DNA of 64,000 nt from positions 1-64,000 of the forward strand of contig DASRND010000006.1 in NCBI GenBank assembly GCA_035647615.1, read 5' to 3'. The DNA is from Bacteroidales bacterium (GTDB taxonomy: Bacteria; Bacteroidota; Bacteroidia; Bacteroidales; 4484-276). The translations under genes and the position numbers were made by a program. How positions within the stretch are numbered: position 1 is the stretch's first letter; each line of letters starts with the position of its first letter. This document shows positions 34,000 to 42,801 of this stretch, piece by piece. A model generated the notes under the pieces. The model had not been told where the DNA came from. It worked only from the letters and a program-made list of their open reading frames with translations, and searched no databases.

Positions 34000-34392
34000 A
34001 TGTTATTAAAAAAAATGAAATTGGGAATGTTGCTGCTATTGATGGCAACGTTGATGGCCGCATGCAGCAACGACAAAAACAAGGAAGTGGTTTGTACCAC
34101 TGAGTTTAGGATAATTGGCGTAAAGGTTATCGGTGGTGAGCTCGACGATTTTTATACGCTACGTGCCACCACTGCCGACACCATCCGTTTTACGGCAGAA
34201 GGGCAGTACCCGTTCAACAACTGGTACCCGATTCTCAACGACAATTTTCAACCGATACTGGAGGGCAAGCGTGAAGATTTCGTTTTTGTAGGAATAAAGA
34301 ATACCGCGGAAGTCGTCCGGGAGCAATTTTCAATTGGCGCCGATGTGTGCCATATTATCAAATACAGCGGTCCGGCGGAGGTGAGTTATTAG
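34000..34392 (+). CDS. Small lipoprotein of unknown function
   Basis: The 130-residue protein has a lipoprotein signal (MKLGMLLLLMATLMAAC, lipobox MAAC), so it is probably anchored in a membrane facing the periplasm or the surface. The mature part, about 100 residues, starts VCTTEFRIIGVKVIGGELDDFY and is predicted mostly beta. No family is recognised. The start may be the ATG at 34000 or the one at 34015. Its stop overlaps the stop of the convergent gene at 34389 by four bases. Confidence 0.75.
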   Translation: MLLKKMKLGMLLLLMATLMAACSNDKNKEVVCTTEFRIIGVKVIGGELDDFYTLRATTADTIRFTAEGQYPFNNWYPILNDNFQPILEGKREDFVFVGIKNTAEVVREQFSIGADVCHIIKYSGPAEVSY

Positions 34393-35651
34393 GTTTTTTG
34401 TTTTTTCTTTTTCGCTGCCGGAAACAACACATTGTTTAGAATGAGGCGGTAGCCCGGTGAGTTGGGATACAGGTTGAGGTCGGTTGGTGGATCGCCCACC
34501 AGGTGGCGGTAATCTTCGGGGTCGTGGCCACCATAAAACGTAAAGGTGCCAAAGCCGTATTCGCCATGAATATAACGCGCTTCGCCGGCAGCCTTGTGTT
34601 CGCCCAGAATCAACACGTTTGGCTTTACATATTTGATATTAAAGGCTGTTGTTTGTCCCATAAAACCTTTGATAACCTGCATGTGGTTTTGGCAAAGCAT
34701 GGTGGGCACAGGATCCCACTTGGCTGAGAAGTCGAAAAGTGTAAAAAAATCATTTTGCTCGTTGATGCTTCGTGGGCGGGTGTCGGTGACGTCGATGGAT
34801 GAAATTTCGTATTCGTAAGGGTTGGTCACAAGCTGGAAATCGCGGAAAGCGAAACAGTTGTCATAATTGAGGCGTTGCTGTGCGTCAGGGTCGGGTGGGT
34901 CGCCGTCGAACATTACATCCACAATATCTACCCCATCAGCTGCCAGTGCAACATCGAAGCTGTCGGGAGCCGAACACATCGAAAACAGATAGCCACCACC
35001 CGAAACGAAATCGCGGATTGTTTTGGCTACAGCCAATTTGAGTTGCGACACTTTATCAAATCCCAGCATGCGGGCATTTTCTTCATTAATACGGACATCT
35101 TCCTGATACCACGCTGCTGTGCGGAATGCGCGCCAGAATTTTCCGTATTGCCCCGTAAAGTCTTCGTGGTGCAGATGGAGCCAGTCGTACATAGGCAGAA
35201 CGCCGTTCATAATTTCATGGTCGTAAACTACGTCGTAAGGTATTTCGGCGTAGGTGAGTGCCAGCGTTACGGCATCGTCCCAGGGCATTCGGTTTTTGGG
35301 CGAGTAAACAGCTATGTGTGGCGCCTTGTGCAGCTTCACCTCATCCATATTCACTTCGGCACGACTTATCTCCAGCGAAATCTGCTGCGACTGCACATCG
35401 GCCAGCACCTCATAGCTTACGCCGCGTATCACCATCTCATTTTCTATTTGTTGATGATGTTGACACATAAAGCTGCCTCCACGATAATTGAGCAGCCAGC
35501 TCACTTCCACCTCGCGCTCCAAAACCCAATAGGCTACACCGTATGCCTTTAGGTGATTTTTCTGTGTATTGTCCATCGGGATGAGCAGATAGGCGGCCTG
35601 ACTGGTGAGTATCGTTAACAAAAAAAGAAGGGTGATCAAATATTTTTTCAT
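34389..35651 (-). CDS. Secreted conserved protein, function unknown
   Basis: The 420-residue protein has a signal peptide (MKKYLITLLFLLTILTSQA) followed by AYLLIPMDNTQKNHLKAYGVAYWVLE. Homologues in this phylum are, as I recall, sometimes labelled asparagine synthetase B, but no glutaminase or ATP-pyrophosphatase motif is visible and the protein is exported, so that name is doubtful. FVSGGGYLFSMCSAP, in the middle, resembles the nucleophile turn of a glutamine-amidotransferase-like fold, and YGFGTFTFYGGHDPED lies near the end. The C-terminus is lysine-rich. It is monocistronic, between a convergent lipoprotein gene and dnaB. Confidence 0.75.
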   Translation of the reverse strand: MKKYLITLLFLLTILTSQAAYLLIPMDNTQKNHLKAYGVAYWVLEREVEVSWLLNYRGGSFMCQHHQQIENEMVIRGVSYEVLADVQSQQISLEISRAEVNMDEVKLHKAPHIAVYSPKNRMPWDDAVTLALTYAEIPYDVVYDHEIMNGVLPMYDWLHLHHEDFTGQYGKFWRAFRTAAWYQEDVRINEENARMLGFDKVSQLKLAVAKTIRDFVSGGGYLFSMCSAPDSFDVALAADGVDIVDVMFDGDPPDPDAQQRLNYDNCFAFRDFQLVTNPYEYEISSIDVTDTRPRSINEQNDFFTLFDFSAKWDPVPTMLCQNHMQVIKGFMGQTTAFNIKYVKPNVLILGEHKAAGEARYIHGEYGFGTFTFYGGHDPEDYRHLVGDPPTDLNLYPNSPGYRLILNNVLFPAAKKKKQKT

Positions 35652-35716
35652 GATGCGCTATAATTGATTGTCAGCATTAATAATGAAAAATGCCGGCTGT
35701 TATTGTGGAGGGGCTA

Positions 35717-37315
35717 TCAGAACGGTATGCCGTTGGGACCTTCTTCCGGTTGGCTAAAGTCGTCATTGTTGCTCCCGCGCATGTCGGTAAAATCGTCGTT
35801 ATCATTCAGTTTACTTTGGAAGGTCATCACACCATCCTCGAAAGCATTATTGGGAGCCATGGCTTCGTCGCCCGAATAGCTAAACTTGGCATTGCTATCG
35901 GCAAATTTTGCATATTGAGCTTCGAAGCGTAGTTTAATGTCGGCAAGTGCTCCGTTGCGGTGCTTGGCGATGATAAGCTCGGCCATGCCTGCCGAAGAAG
36001 ATCCATCCTCCATCTCATCTATTTTATAATATTCGGGTCGGTAAATAAACAGAACCATGTCGGCATCCTGCTCTATGGCGCCCGATTCGCGAAGGTCGGA
36101 AAGAATAGGTTTTTTAAGGCCACCGCGCGTTTCCACCGAGCGATTGAGCTGCGAGAGCGCCACAATGGGTATGTTGAGCTCTTTGGCCAGGCTTTTAAGG
36201 CTTCGTGAAATGTTGCTGATTTCCTGCTCTCGGTTGCCTTTGTCGTTGCCGCCCTGCATGAGTTGTATGTAATCGATTATTATAAGTTGTATGTCGTACT
36301 GTTGTTTCATACGCCGTGCTTTGGCACGCAGTTCAAAGATAGTGAGTGCCGGTGTGTCATCGATGTAAAGCTTGGCACCAATCAGCTGTTTAAGGCGCGC
36401 ATGTAATTGTGCCCATTCGTGTTGGCGCAGCTCACCTTTTCTAAGTTTATCGGCTGAGAGTTCTGTCTCGCTGGCGATCAGTCGTGTTACCAGTTGTACG
36501 GCAGCCATCTCCAGAGAGAAAACGACCACGGGGCGTTTGTAATCCACCGCCATGTTGCGCGCCATAGACAGTACAAAAGCCGTTTTGCCCATGCCTGGAC
36601 GGGCAGCAATCACCACCAGATCCGACTTTTGCCAACCACCGGTAAGGTCGTCGAGCTTCGAAAAACCGCTCGGCACACCACTGAAGGTGCCTTGATTCTT
36701 ACTGGCTTTTTCAATATTATCGATGGCTTCTTTCACCAATGTAGGCATGTCAGAGTGATCGCGGCGCAGGTTGTTTTCGCTCACCGAGAATAGTTTCTGC
36801 TCGGCTTTGTCGAGTAAATCGAAAACGTCGGCAGAGTCCTCGAAGGCTTCGGTAGTGATCTCTGCAGAGATTTCGATGAGGCGCCGCTGGATAAACTTTT
36901 GCAGAATGATGCGGGCATGGTATTCGATGTTGGCCGCTGAGGCTACCCGGCGCGTAAGCTGCGCGATGTAATAAGCGCCACCGGCAAGTTCCAGATCGCC
37001 GCTGCTTTTGAGCTGATTGGTGACGGTGAGCATGTCAACAGGCTGCTGCCGTGCAAAAAGCTCGACGATAGCTCCGTAAATCTTACGATGTGCTTCGGTG
37101 TAAAACATCTCCGGCTTCAGAAAATCCACCGTTTCCGAAAGCGCTTTCTGATCGATGAGCAATGCGCCCAGCACCGCTTCCTCCAGGTCGAGTGCCTGGG
37201 GTGGGATTTTACCATATTCGAAATAATTCTGTGTGTGGGTGCGCTGCACTTTTCTGCGGTTCTCAGTGTCAGTCACCTGCGTCTTGTTTTGAAATGTTTT
37301 TTCCTGTTCTGCCAT
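35717..37315 (-). CDS. dnaB: Replicative DNA helicase DnaB
   Basis: The 532-residue protein has the DnaB N-terminal domain (PPQALDLEEAVLGALLID) and the RecA-like hexameric helicase core. The core shows Walker A ARPGMGKTAFVLS, Walker B LIIIDYIQLM, SLEM-type FSLEMAAVQL and SQLNRSVETR. It unwinds DNA at the replication fork. No intein is present. The acidic C-terminal tail (SKLNDNDDFTDMRG) is typical of Bacteroidota. A -7 box lies only four bases upstream of the ATG, so the mRNA may be leaderless. Confidence 0.96.
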   Translation of the reverse strand: MAEQEKTFQNKTQVTDTENRRKVQRTHTQNYFEYGKIPPQALDLEEAVLGALLIDQKALSETVDFLKPEMFYTEAHRKIYGAIVELFARQQPVDMLTVTNQLKSSGDLELAGGAYYIAQLTRRVASAANIEYHARIILQKFIQRRLIEISAEITTEAFEDSADVFDLLDKAEQKLFSVSENNLRRDHSDMPTLVKEAIDNIEKASKNQGTFSGVPSGFSKLDDLTGGWQKSDLVVIAARPGMGKTAFVLSMARNMAVDYKRPVVVFSLEMAAVQLVTRLIASETELSADKLRKGELRQHEWAQLHARLKQLIGAKLYIDDTPALTIFELRAKARRMKQQYDIQLIIIDYIQLMQGGNDKGNREQEISNISRSLKSLAKELNIPIVALSQLNRSVETRGGLKKPILSDLRESGAIEQDADMVLFIYRPEYYKIDEMEDGSSSAGMAELIIAKHRNGALADIKLRFEAQYAKFADSNAKFSYSGDEAMAPNNAFEDGVMTFQSKLNDNDDFTDMRGSNNDDFSQPEEGPNGIPF

Positions 37316-37319
37316 GGTG

Positions 37320-37327
37320 CAAAATTA
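37320..37327 (-). promoter_or_regulatory. -7 promoter box abutting the dnaB start
   Basis: CAAAATTA reads TAATTTTG on the minus strand, an exact match four bases before the dnaB ATG. Transcription from it would begin at or within a base or two of the start codon. Confidence 0.4.
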
Positions 37328-37445
37328 CCCCATTCTATCAGCTTTGGAAAAACAGGAGGAAGTATTTTTATTAACAATCGGGTAAGGGCGGTAGATGTAA
37401 GTGGTCAGAGTTTTTGAAAGGAGAAGTTTTAGGTTAGCAGCAAAA

Positions 37446-37501
37446 GAGAGGTGAGCGGTGAGTTTTGAGAAAAAGTAAGTATTAATTAGTAGTTAGCAGG
37501 C
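37446..37501. repeat. Heptanucleotide tandem array (GTGAG family), 8 units
   Basis: GAGAGGT, GAGCGGT, GAGTTTT, GAGAAAA, AGTAAGT, ATTAATT, AGTAGTT, AGCAGGC run in consecutive 7-base steps. It lies in the 404-base gap between dnaB and the serine hydrolase gene, which otherwise holds no gene. Confidence 0.65.
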
Positions 37502-37539
37502 ATTCATTAGGCGGCTGACAGATGGTGGTTTTTTCATTT

Positions 37540-37567
37540 CAATATTCGATATTCTGTGGTTCGATAT
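37540..37567. repeat. Heptanucleotide tandem array (CAATATT family)
   Basis: CAATATT, CGATATT, CTGTGGT, TCGATAT. The same family recurs at 40864, 57277 and 57341. Confidence 0.5.
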
Positions 37568-37650
37568 TTAAAAAAATGAGGATTTGGTTTTGGATTCTGA
37601 AAATCAAAAATTGTTGGATTGGAATATCACTGCCCCTCAACATCTTTCTG

Positions 37651-37658
37651 TAATTTTG
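37651..37658 (+). promoter_or_regulatory. -7 promoter box of the serine hydrolase gene
   Basis: TAATTTTG matches the -7 consensus, 61 bases before the ATG at 37720. No -33 element was identified. Confidence 0.35.
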
Positions 37659-37719
37659 CAAACGGTGTATCCGAATTCTTTGTTTGATGTCTAAACAAAA
37701 CTAATCAATCTATTTTTGT

Positions 37720-39039
37720 ATGAAAAAACAATTCATCCTTTTTTCGCTTTTGATGGCCAGTCTTGCTATGGCTGCTCAATCTGTTAATACTGCCAAGCTC
37801 GACTCGCTGTTTCAGCGCATCGACGAAAACGATCAGGGCATGGGCAGCATTTCTATTTTCAAGGCCGGACAGGAAGTTTATCAAAACACCATTGGCTTTG
37901 CCAATATCGAAGAAGAAGTGCCCGCCGACGCGCTTACCAAATATAGAATTGGAAGCATATCCAAAACTTTTACTGCGGTAATCATCCTGCAGCTTATCGA
38001 CGAAAATCTGTTGACACTCGATACGAAGCTGAATAATTTTTTTCGCCTTCTTCCCAATGCCGATAAGATTACCATTCGTCAGTTGCTGAGCCATCGCAGT
38101 GGATTGTACAATTACACTGACAATCCAGAATATGCGCAGTGGTGCCAGGAGCCGCAAACTCGCGAGAAAATGCTGCTGCGGGTGAAAGAGGGCGGCACTG
38201 TTTTCGAGCCTGGTGAAAAGGTGGAATATTCCAACACCAACTATTTGCTACTTTCCTACATTGCCGAAGAGATTACCGGCCAGGGGTATGATGAGTTGTT
38301 GAAGAGGCGAATTGTAAAACCTTGTGGGTTGCAGAATACTTATTTCGGTGGCACTACCAACAGCGACCGCAACGAGGCTTTTTCGTATGCCCGCACTAGC
38401 CATTGGGAACAGGTTCCCGAAACCAATACTTCGGCAGCCATGGGTGCCGGCGGAGTGGTTTCTACACCCACCGATGTGAACCGGTTTTTGAATTGCCTTT
38501 TCACAGGAACACTTATTAGCGACAGCGCCCGCCGACAGATGATGGACATTCGCGATGGTTTTGGCCTGGGGTTATTTACTATTCCGTTTTATGAGCGCCA
38601 GGCTTATGGACACACTGGGGGCATTGATGGCTTTCAGTCGATAGCGGCATATTTTCCGGATGATGAGGTGGCCATAGCCTATACTGCCAATGCTGTGTCG
38701 ATGTCACGGAATGATATTTTGATTGGGGCGTTGAGCATCATTTTCGACAAAGATTATCAGTTGCCTGTTTTTGCAGCAGCGATAACTTTGCCACCCGAAG
38801 AGCTTGATATTTATACCGGCATTTACAGCTCCGAAAGTTTTCCGTTAAAGATTACCATTAGTCGCGCCGATAGCACACTGATGGCCCAGGCTACCGGACA
38901 GTCGGCATTTCCGCTTAATGCTACAGGCGAGCATCAGTTTGGATTTGTTCCTGCAGGCATCGTCATCAGATTCAATCCTGAGACACACGAAATGACACTC
39001 ATGCAAAGTGGAGCTACCTTTATATTGAAACGGGAGTAA
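37720..39039 (+). CDS. Serine hydrolase, class C beta-lactamase fold
   Basis: The 439-residue protein is exported (MKKQFILFSLLMASLAMAAQ) and has the three active-site motifs of the beta-lactamase/DD-peptidase superfamily. These are S-x-x-K in GSISKTFTA (near residue 79), Y-x-N in EYSNTNY, and H-T-G-G in YGHTGGIDGF. A C-terminal domain of about 100 residues (ELDIYTGIYSSESFPLKITI) is the lipocalin-like DUF3471-type extension often found on such esterases/peptidases. The substrate cannot be told from sequence; true beta-lactamase activity is not implied. Confidence 0.9.
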   Translation: MKKQFILFSLLMASLAMAAQSVNTAKLDSLFQRIDENDQGMGSISIFKAGQEVYQNTIGFANIEEEVPADALTKYRIGSISKTFTAVIILQLIDENLLTLDTKLNNFFRLLPNADKITIRQLLSHRSGLYNYTDNPEYAQWCQEPQTREKMLLRVKEGGTVFEPGEKVEYSNTNYLLLSYIAEEITGQGYDELLKRRIVKPCGLQNTYFGGTTNSDRNEAFSYARTSHWEQVPETNTSAAMGAGGVVSTPTDVNRFLNCLFTGTLISDSARRQMMDIRDGFGLGLFTIPFYERQAYGHTGGIDGFQSIAAYFPDDEVAIAYTANAVSMSRNDILIGALSIIFDKDYQLPVFAAAITLPPEELDIYTGIYSSESFPLKITISRADSTLMAQATGQSAFPLNATGEHQFGFVPAGIVIRFNPETHEMTLMQSGATFILKRE

Positions 39040-39227
39040 AACGAATAGAATAAACCGCTAAGGCCTGGAAACGCAAAGGAAAGAGAAGAAAAACCACAGA
39101 GGTCACAAAGTTTTTTCACACAGGCCACAGAGGTTTCGCTTTCAAAAAATCTATTCGCTAAGATATCCCAACGGAATTTTCAGCCCTGAGATTCGTTTTT
39201 CGAATTCCTGATATTGCTCTATTCCTT

Positions 39228-40490
39228 TTAGTTTTCTTTCTGAGTCTGTTCGATCTGCAAAACAGAATCGCGCAATGTCTGACGTATCTGTTTGTATTTG
39301 TCCCAGTCGAAGCGGCGCACGAAAGCAGCCGCAGCCTTTGCTCCCCGCACAAAAAGATCAATTTTAGATTCTTCGTCCATGGCAAAGTTCAGCCAGTTGT
39401 GGTCGCCGATGTCGATTTTTTCGAGCAGCATCTTGTAGTCGGGGTTGCGCAGGATAAAATCGTAGTCGTGCAGGTGGCGTATCGAATTGAACATGGAGCT
39501 AAAAAGATTGCCGGGTCCGGTAATTTTGTTGATTGTATCGCGGTCTACGCCCAGCCTCACACCAAAGGTAGGCAGCCGTGGCACCACATTTTGTTTATGA
39601 AATATATCCATCGGGAAATTCGACAGGATGCCACCATCAACAAAAAAAGCCGTTTGTGGAGGTACGCCGTGGAAGCTGGCCAGCTCCTTCCAGTTTAGCA
39701 GTGCTTCCGGACCTCCAGGACAATCCTTGATGGCGAGCGGCCGAAAAAAGTAGGGCACCGACATGGAAGCGCGGGCAAAAATAGCCGGATTTACCTCTTG
39801 AGGCCTTTCCCAGTAAAGCGGCGCCATGCGTGGGAAATCCACTTTGCTTTCGGTTGTCAGATCGCCCGCAATAACTGCAAAGCGCGGACTTAGGCCGATA
39901 ATGCTTTTATCGATACCGCTACGGATTTTGAGCGACGGCGGAACCTTTCCAAACACTCGTTCCAGATCGGCCACGGTGCTGATGCCATTGTCATGTAAAA
40001 TATCGGTCATCCATTGCAGAAAGTCATCGCCGGGGTTCAACCCGATGTCTTTGCGAAGGATGCCGATCACCCGCATACCTTTTAATATCATATACATCAT
40101 GCCATCGCCACGAATCAGCGCTTTGACAAAACTTTTCGCGCTATTCTCACCATCCACAAATTCCATTAGATTTTTGTTGGCCAGAATTTCAACCAGCCGT
40201 TCTGCTTTGGGTTGTGAAACGTCGCCCAGAGCGGCAAGCAACAATGCGTTGATCGAGCCGGCCGATGTCCCCGCCAGACTAAAAAATCGCAGCCCCATCT
40301 GTTCGAGTACATAGTTGTAGCCTATCAAAGCCACGCCAAGTACACCGCCGCCTTCCATCACCAGCTCTACATACTGATGACCCTTGTCGTCGACCACGTC
40401 GGAAAAAGATTTTTGTGGGATGCCTTCTTTCTTTAAGTCGTCGATGAGATGAAATACTGTCGGATGCTCGGTAAACTGTGTAATTTTCAT
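39228..40490 (-). CDS. Patatin-like phospholipase
   Basis: The 420-residue protein has the patatin Ser-Asp dyad. The oxyanion loop is MEGGGVLGVALIGY, the nucleophile is in GTSAGS (SLAGTSAGSINALLLAA), and the aspartate is in FVDGGILSNFP. No signal peptide is seen, so it is probably a cytoplasmic or peripheral lipid acyl hydrolase. After about residue 300 comes a helical tail with FVRRFDWDKYKQIRQTL. It is a single gene with repeat-rich DNA on both sides. Confidence 0.9.
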   Translation of the reverse strand: MKITQFTEHPTVFHLIDDLKKEGIPQKSFSDVVDDKGHQYVELVMEGGGVLGVALIGYNYVLEQMGLRFFSLAGTSAGSINALLLAALGDVSQPKAERLVEILANKNLMEFVDGENSAKSFVKALIRGDGMMYMILKGMRVIGILRKDIGLNPGDDFLQWMTDILHDNGISTVADLERVFGKVPPSLKIRSGIDKSIIGLSPRFAVIAGDLTTESKVDFPRMAPLYWERPQEVNPAIFARASMSVPYFFRPLAIKDCPGGPEALLNWKELASFHGVPPQTAFFVDGGILSNFPMDIFHKQNVVPRLPTFGVRLGVDRDTINKITGPGNLFSSMFNSIRHLHDYDFILRNPDYKMLLEKIDIGDHNWLNFAMDEESKIDLFVRGAKAAAAFVRRFDWDKYKQIRQTLRDSVLQIEQTQKEN

Positions 40491-40863
40491 AATGTTGAAT
40501 TTTGATGTTAGTCGATCCGTTAATTATCTTTTCTGTATCAGATTACCCTGATGCCAGTTTTTCATTTCACCTATATTTTAGTTGTGAGTCGTGTAGAGTT
40601 TTAGGTTGCTAACCATTAACCTATTGAGGGCGCCATGTGTTCAAAAAAGGAAAGAAAGGCAGTTAGCAGTCTTCTGTCGGTAGAAGTACAATGAAAGAGG
40701 TTAAACAACGGCGTTTGGACAAGGCGCAGCCTCGTCCTTTCTATTTTTATAGGCTTTGCCTATTTAATTTTTAAAAACATTTTAAACAGGAAAGCAGGCA
40801 CAGCCTGCAGTGATAGATGCAGCTTAGACTCAGCCAAAGCTGAACTGCATTTCTGATATTTTT

Positions 40864-40898
40864 GAATATCGAACAAAGGAATACTGAATAAAGCTCAC
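40864..40898. repeat. Heptanucleotide tandem array (GAATATC family)
   Basis: GAATATC, GAACAAA, GGAATAC, TGAATAA, AGCTCAC in 7-base steps. It is in the 525-base gap 40491-41015, which contains only repeats. Confidence 0.5.
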
Positions 40899-40940
40899 CC
40901 TGAGTGTCGGATGGTGAGCGAAGTCGAACCAAGTCGAAGG
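40894..40940. repeat. CTCACCCTGAGTG dispersed repeat
   Basis: CTCACCCTGAGTGTCGGATG is followed by GTGAGCGAAGTCGAACCAAG. CTCACCCTGAG and the GTGAGCG half form imperfect complementary arms, as in dispersed repeats recalled from this phylum. Confidence 0.45.
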
Positions 40941-40971
40941 GAATAATGAAATAAAAACCACTGACTGAGGG

Positions 40972-41013
40972 CTTCCTACTTCTTCCTCACCTCTCAGCGC
41001 TCATCTCTTTATT
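40972..41013. repeat. Heptanucleotide tandem array (GTGAG family, inverse)
   Basis: CTTCCTA, CTTCTTC, CTCACCT, CTCAGCG, CTCATCT, CTTTATT. The array ends two bases before the stop codon of the nucleoside transporter gene. Confidence 0.6.
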
Positions 41014-41015
41014 TC

Positions 41016-42752
41016 CTACCCGATTATCGCACCAATGATCGTAGCCGAAAGCAGCGAGGCCAGTGTGCCGCCAATCAGCGCTTTCATTCCGTACTTTGAC
41101 AGAAACCATCGCTTGTTGGGCGCCAGTCCGCCGATGCCGCCAATCTGGATGCCGATGGAGGCAAAGTTGGCAAAGCCGCAAAGCATGTAGGTAGCCATGA
41201 TCACTGACTTTTGATCGGTAAACAAACTTGCTTCTTTCATGGAGGCCAGGCTGGTGTATCCCACAAATTCGCTTGCTATCAGCTTTTCGCCTAGCAGTTG
41301 TCCGACTAGCGTGATGTCGTTAGCGCCCACTCCGATGATCCACATCAGTGGAGCGAAAGTGTAGCCCAGAATAAATTCCAGCGAAAGCTGTGTGTATTGC
41401 CCACTGGTAAGCGCGGCGATGCTTACGTTGAGGTTGGTCCAAACGCCAATCTTGAGCAGGATAAAGTTCATCATGGCGATGAAGGCAAAAAATACCAGCA
41501 GCATGGCGCCAACGTTGGCTGCCAGCTTGAGGCCTTCGGTAGTTCCGTTGGAGAGAGCGTCGAGGAAGTTTTTGCCGATTTTTTCCTGCGTCACCTCCAC
41601 CTTCGTATCGATGGGTTCGGTTTGAGGCATCAAAATCTTGGACATGACGATGGCACCGGGAGCAGCCATTACCGAGGCGGTGAGCAGGTGTCGGGCATAC
41701 ATCAGCCGCTGTATCGGATCGTCGCCGCCCAGGAAGCTGATGTAGGCAGCCATTACGCCGCCGGCAACTGTGGCCATGCCACCAATCATCACCAGCAGCA
41801 TCTCCGAGTCGTTCATTTTGGGTAGATATGCTTTGATCATCAGCGGCGATTCGGTTTGTCCCAGGAAGATATTGCCTGCTACCGAAAGGCTCTCGGCACC
41901 TGAGATGCGCAGCGCCTTGGTCATTAGCCAGGCCATCACCCACACCACTTTTTGTATTATTCCAAGATAGAAAAGCACGCTCGTCAAAGCGGAAAAGAAG
42001 ATGATGGTGGGTAATATTTGCAGCGCAAAGATGTAGCCTGCCTTAGGAATGTCCATCAGATCATTAAAAAGGAAGGTGCTGCCTATTTTGGTAAAATCTA
42101 AAATCACGACAAAGATGCTGCCCACGAGGCCGAAGAAGCTTTCGATGAAAGGGATGAAGAGGATTGCCAGCGCCAGTCCTATCTGTATAAGCAATCCAAT
42201 GCCCACCACGCGCCAGGATACGGCCTTGCGGTTGGTGCTGAAAAGCCACGCCAGCAATATCAGCACAATCATTCCCAGCAAACCCCGGAGTAGGGTTTTC
42301 ATGGTCATGCCGCCGCCACGTTTTACAACAGAAGTCACGGCGTGCTGCTCGCGTGCATAGACGATGGTGGTGCCGTCGGTAATAAGTTGTAGCGTGTCGC
42401 CCGCAATGGCTGCAATATCATATTCTCTGCTGTCGATTTTGGGCAGGCTATCCGGAATGGTTGATGGATCGTAATTAAGGATGAGTTTTTTTTGTTGCAA
42501 GGCCCATTGCCCTGTGTATGCCGCGGTGGCTTCGGTAAATATTTGCTCAAACAATGCCGACTCGCCTTTTAGGTTAAGATGCGCTTCGCCACGCGGAATT
42601 TCCACAGGATTTCCTGAACTGTCGGTGGCTGAAATGGCTATCCAGTGCGCCGAAAGCAGCCGAAGGGCGCTGTCGTCGGGGGTGGAAGAGGGCTGTGAGA
42701 ATGACGCAAAACTCATGAGCAGCGTCAGTAGGAGCAATAAAGGTTTCTTCAT
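41016..42752 (-). CDS. Concentrative nucleoside transporter with extracytoplasmic N-terminal domain
   Basis: The 578-residue protein ends in a NupC/CNT-type transporter: the membrane core (about residues 150-578) has GQTESPLMIKAYLPKMNDSE, TVAGGVMAAYISFLG and MLCGFANFASIGIQIGG, all CNT hallmarks. It would import nucleosides with Na+ or H+. Unusually it begins with a signal-like segment (MKKPLLLLLTLLMSFASFSQ) and about 110 soluble residues. Those residues contain LLSAHWIAISATDSSGNPV, a lipocalin-like beta pattern ending in YDIAAIAGDTLQLI. The next gene upstream on the same strand, 50 bases away, is a bifunctional-nuclease-family gene. Confidence 0.9.
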   Translation of the reverse strand: MKKPLLLLLTLLMSFASFSQPSSTPDDSALRLLSAHWIAISATDSSGNPVEIPRGEAHLNLKGESALFEQIFTEATAAYTGQWALQQKKLILNYDPSTIPDSLPKIDSREYDIAAIAGDTLQLITDGTTIVYAREQHAVTSVVKRGGGMTMKTLLRGLLGMIVLILLAWLFSTNRKAVSWRVVGIGLLIQIGLALAILFIPFIESFFGLVGSIFVVILDFTKIGSTFLFNDLMDIPKAGYIFALQILPTIIFFSALTSVLFYLGIIQKVVWVMAWLMTKALRISGAESLSVAGNIFLGQTESPLMIKAYLPKMNDSEMLLVMIGGMATVAGGVMAAYISFLGGDDPIQRLMYARHLLTASVMAAPGAIVMSKILMPQTEPIDTKVEVTQEKIGKNFLDALSNGTTEGLKLAANVGAMLLVFFAFIAMMNFILLKIGVWTNLNVSIAALTSGQYTQLSLEFILGYTFAPLMWIIGVGANDITLVGQLLGEKLIASEFVGYTSLASMKEASLFTDQKSVIMATYMLCGFANFASIGIQIGGIGGLAPNKRWFLSKYGMKALIGGTLASLLSATIIGAIIG

Positions 42753-42801
42753 TTTAAAAAATAAAAATAAATACAGCTTTGAAAAAGAGCTGCAAATATC
42801 A

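Noticed and set aside
35717..37315. Intein in DnaB
   Set aside because: The length is normal and Walker motifs are contiguous.
37720..39039. Naming the serine hydrolase a beta-lactamase resistance gene
   Set aside because: The SxxK/YxN/HTG motifs are shared by many peptidases and esterases and do not show resistance.
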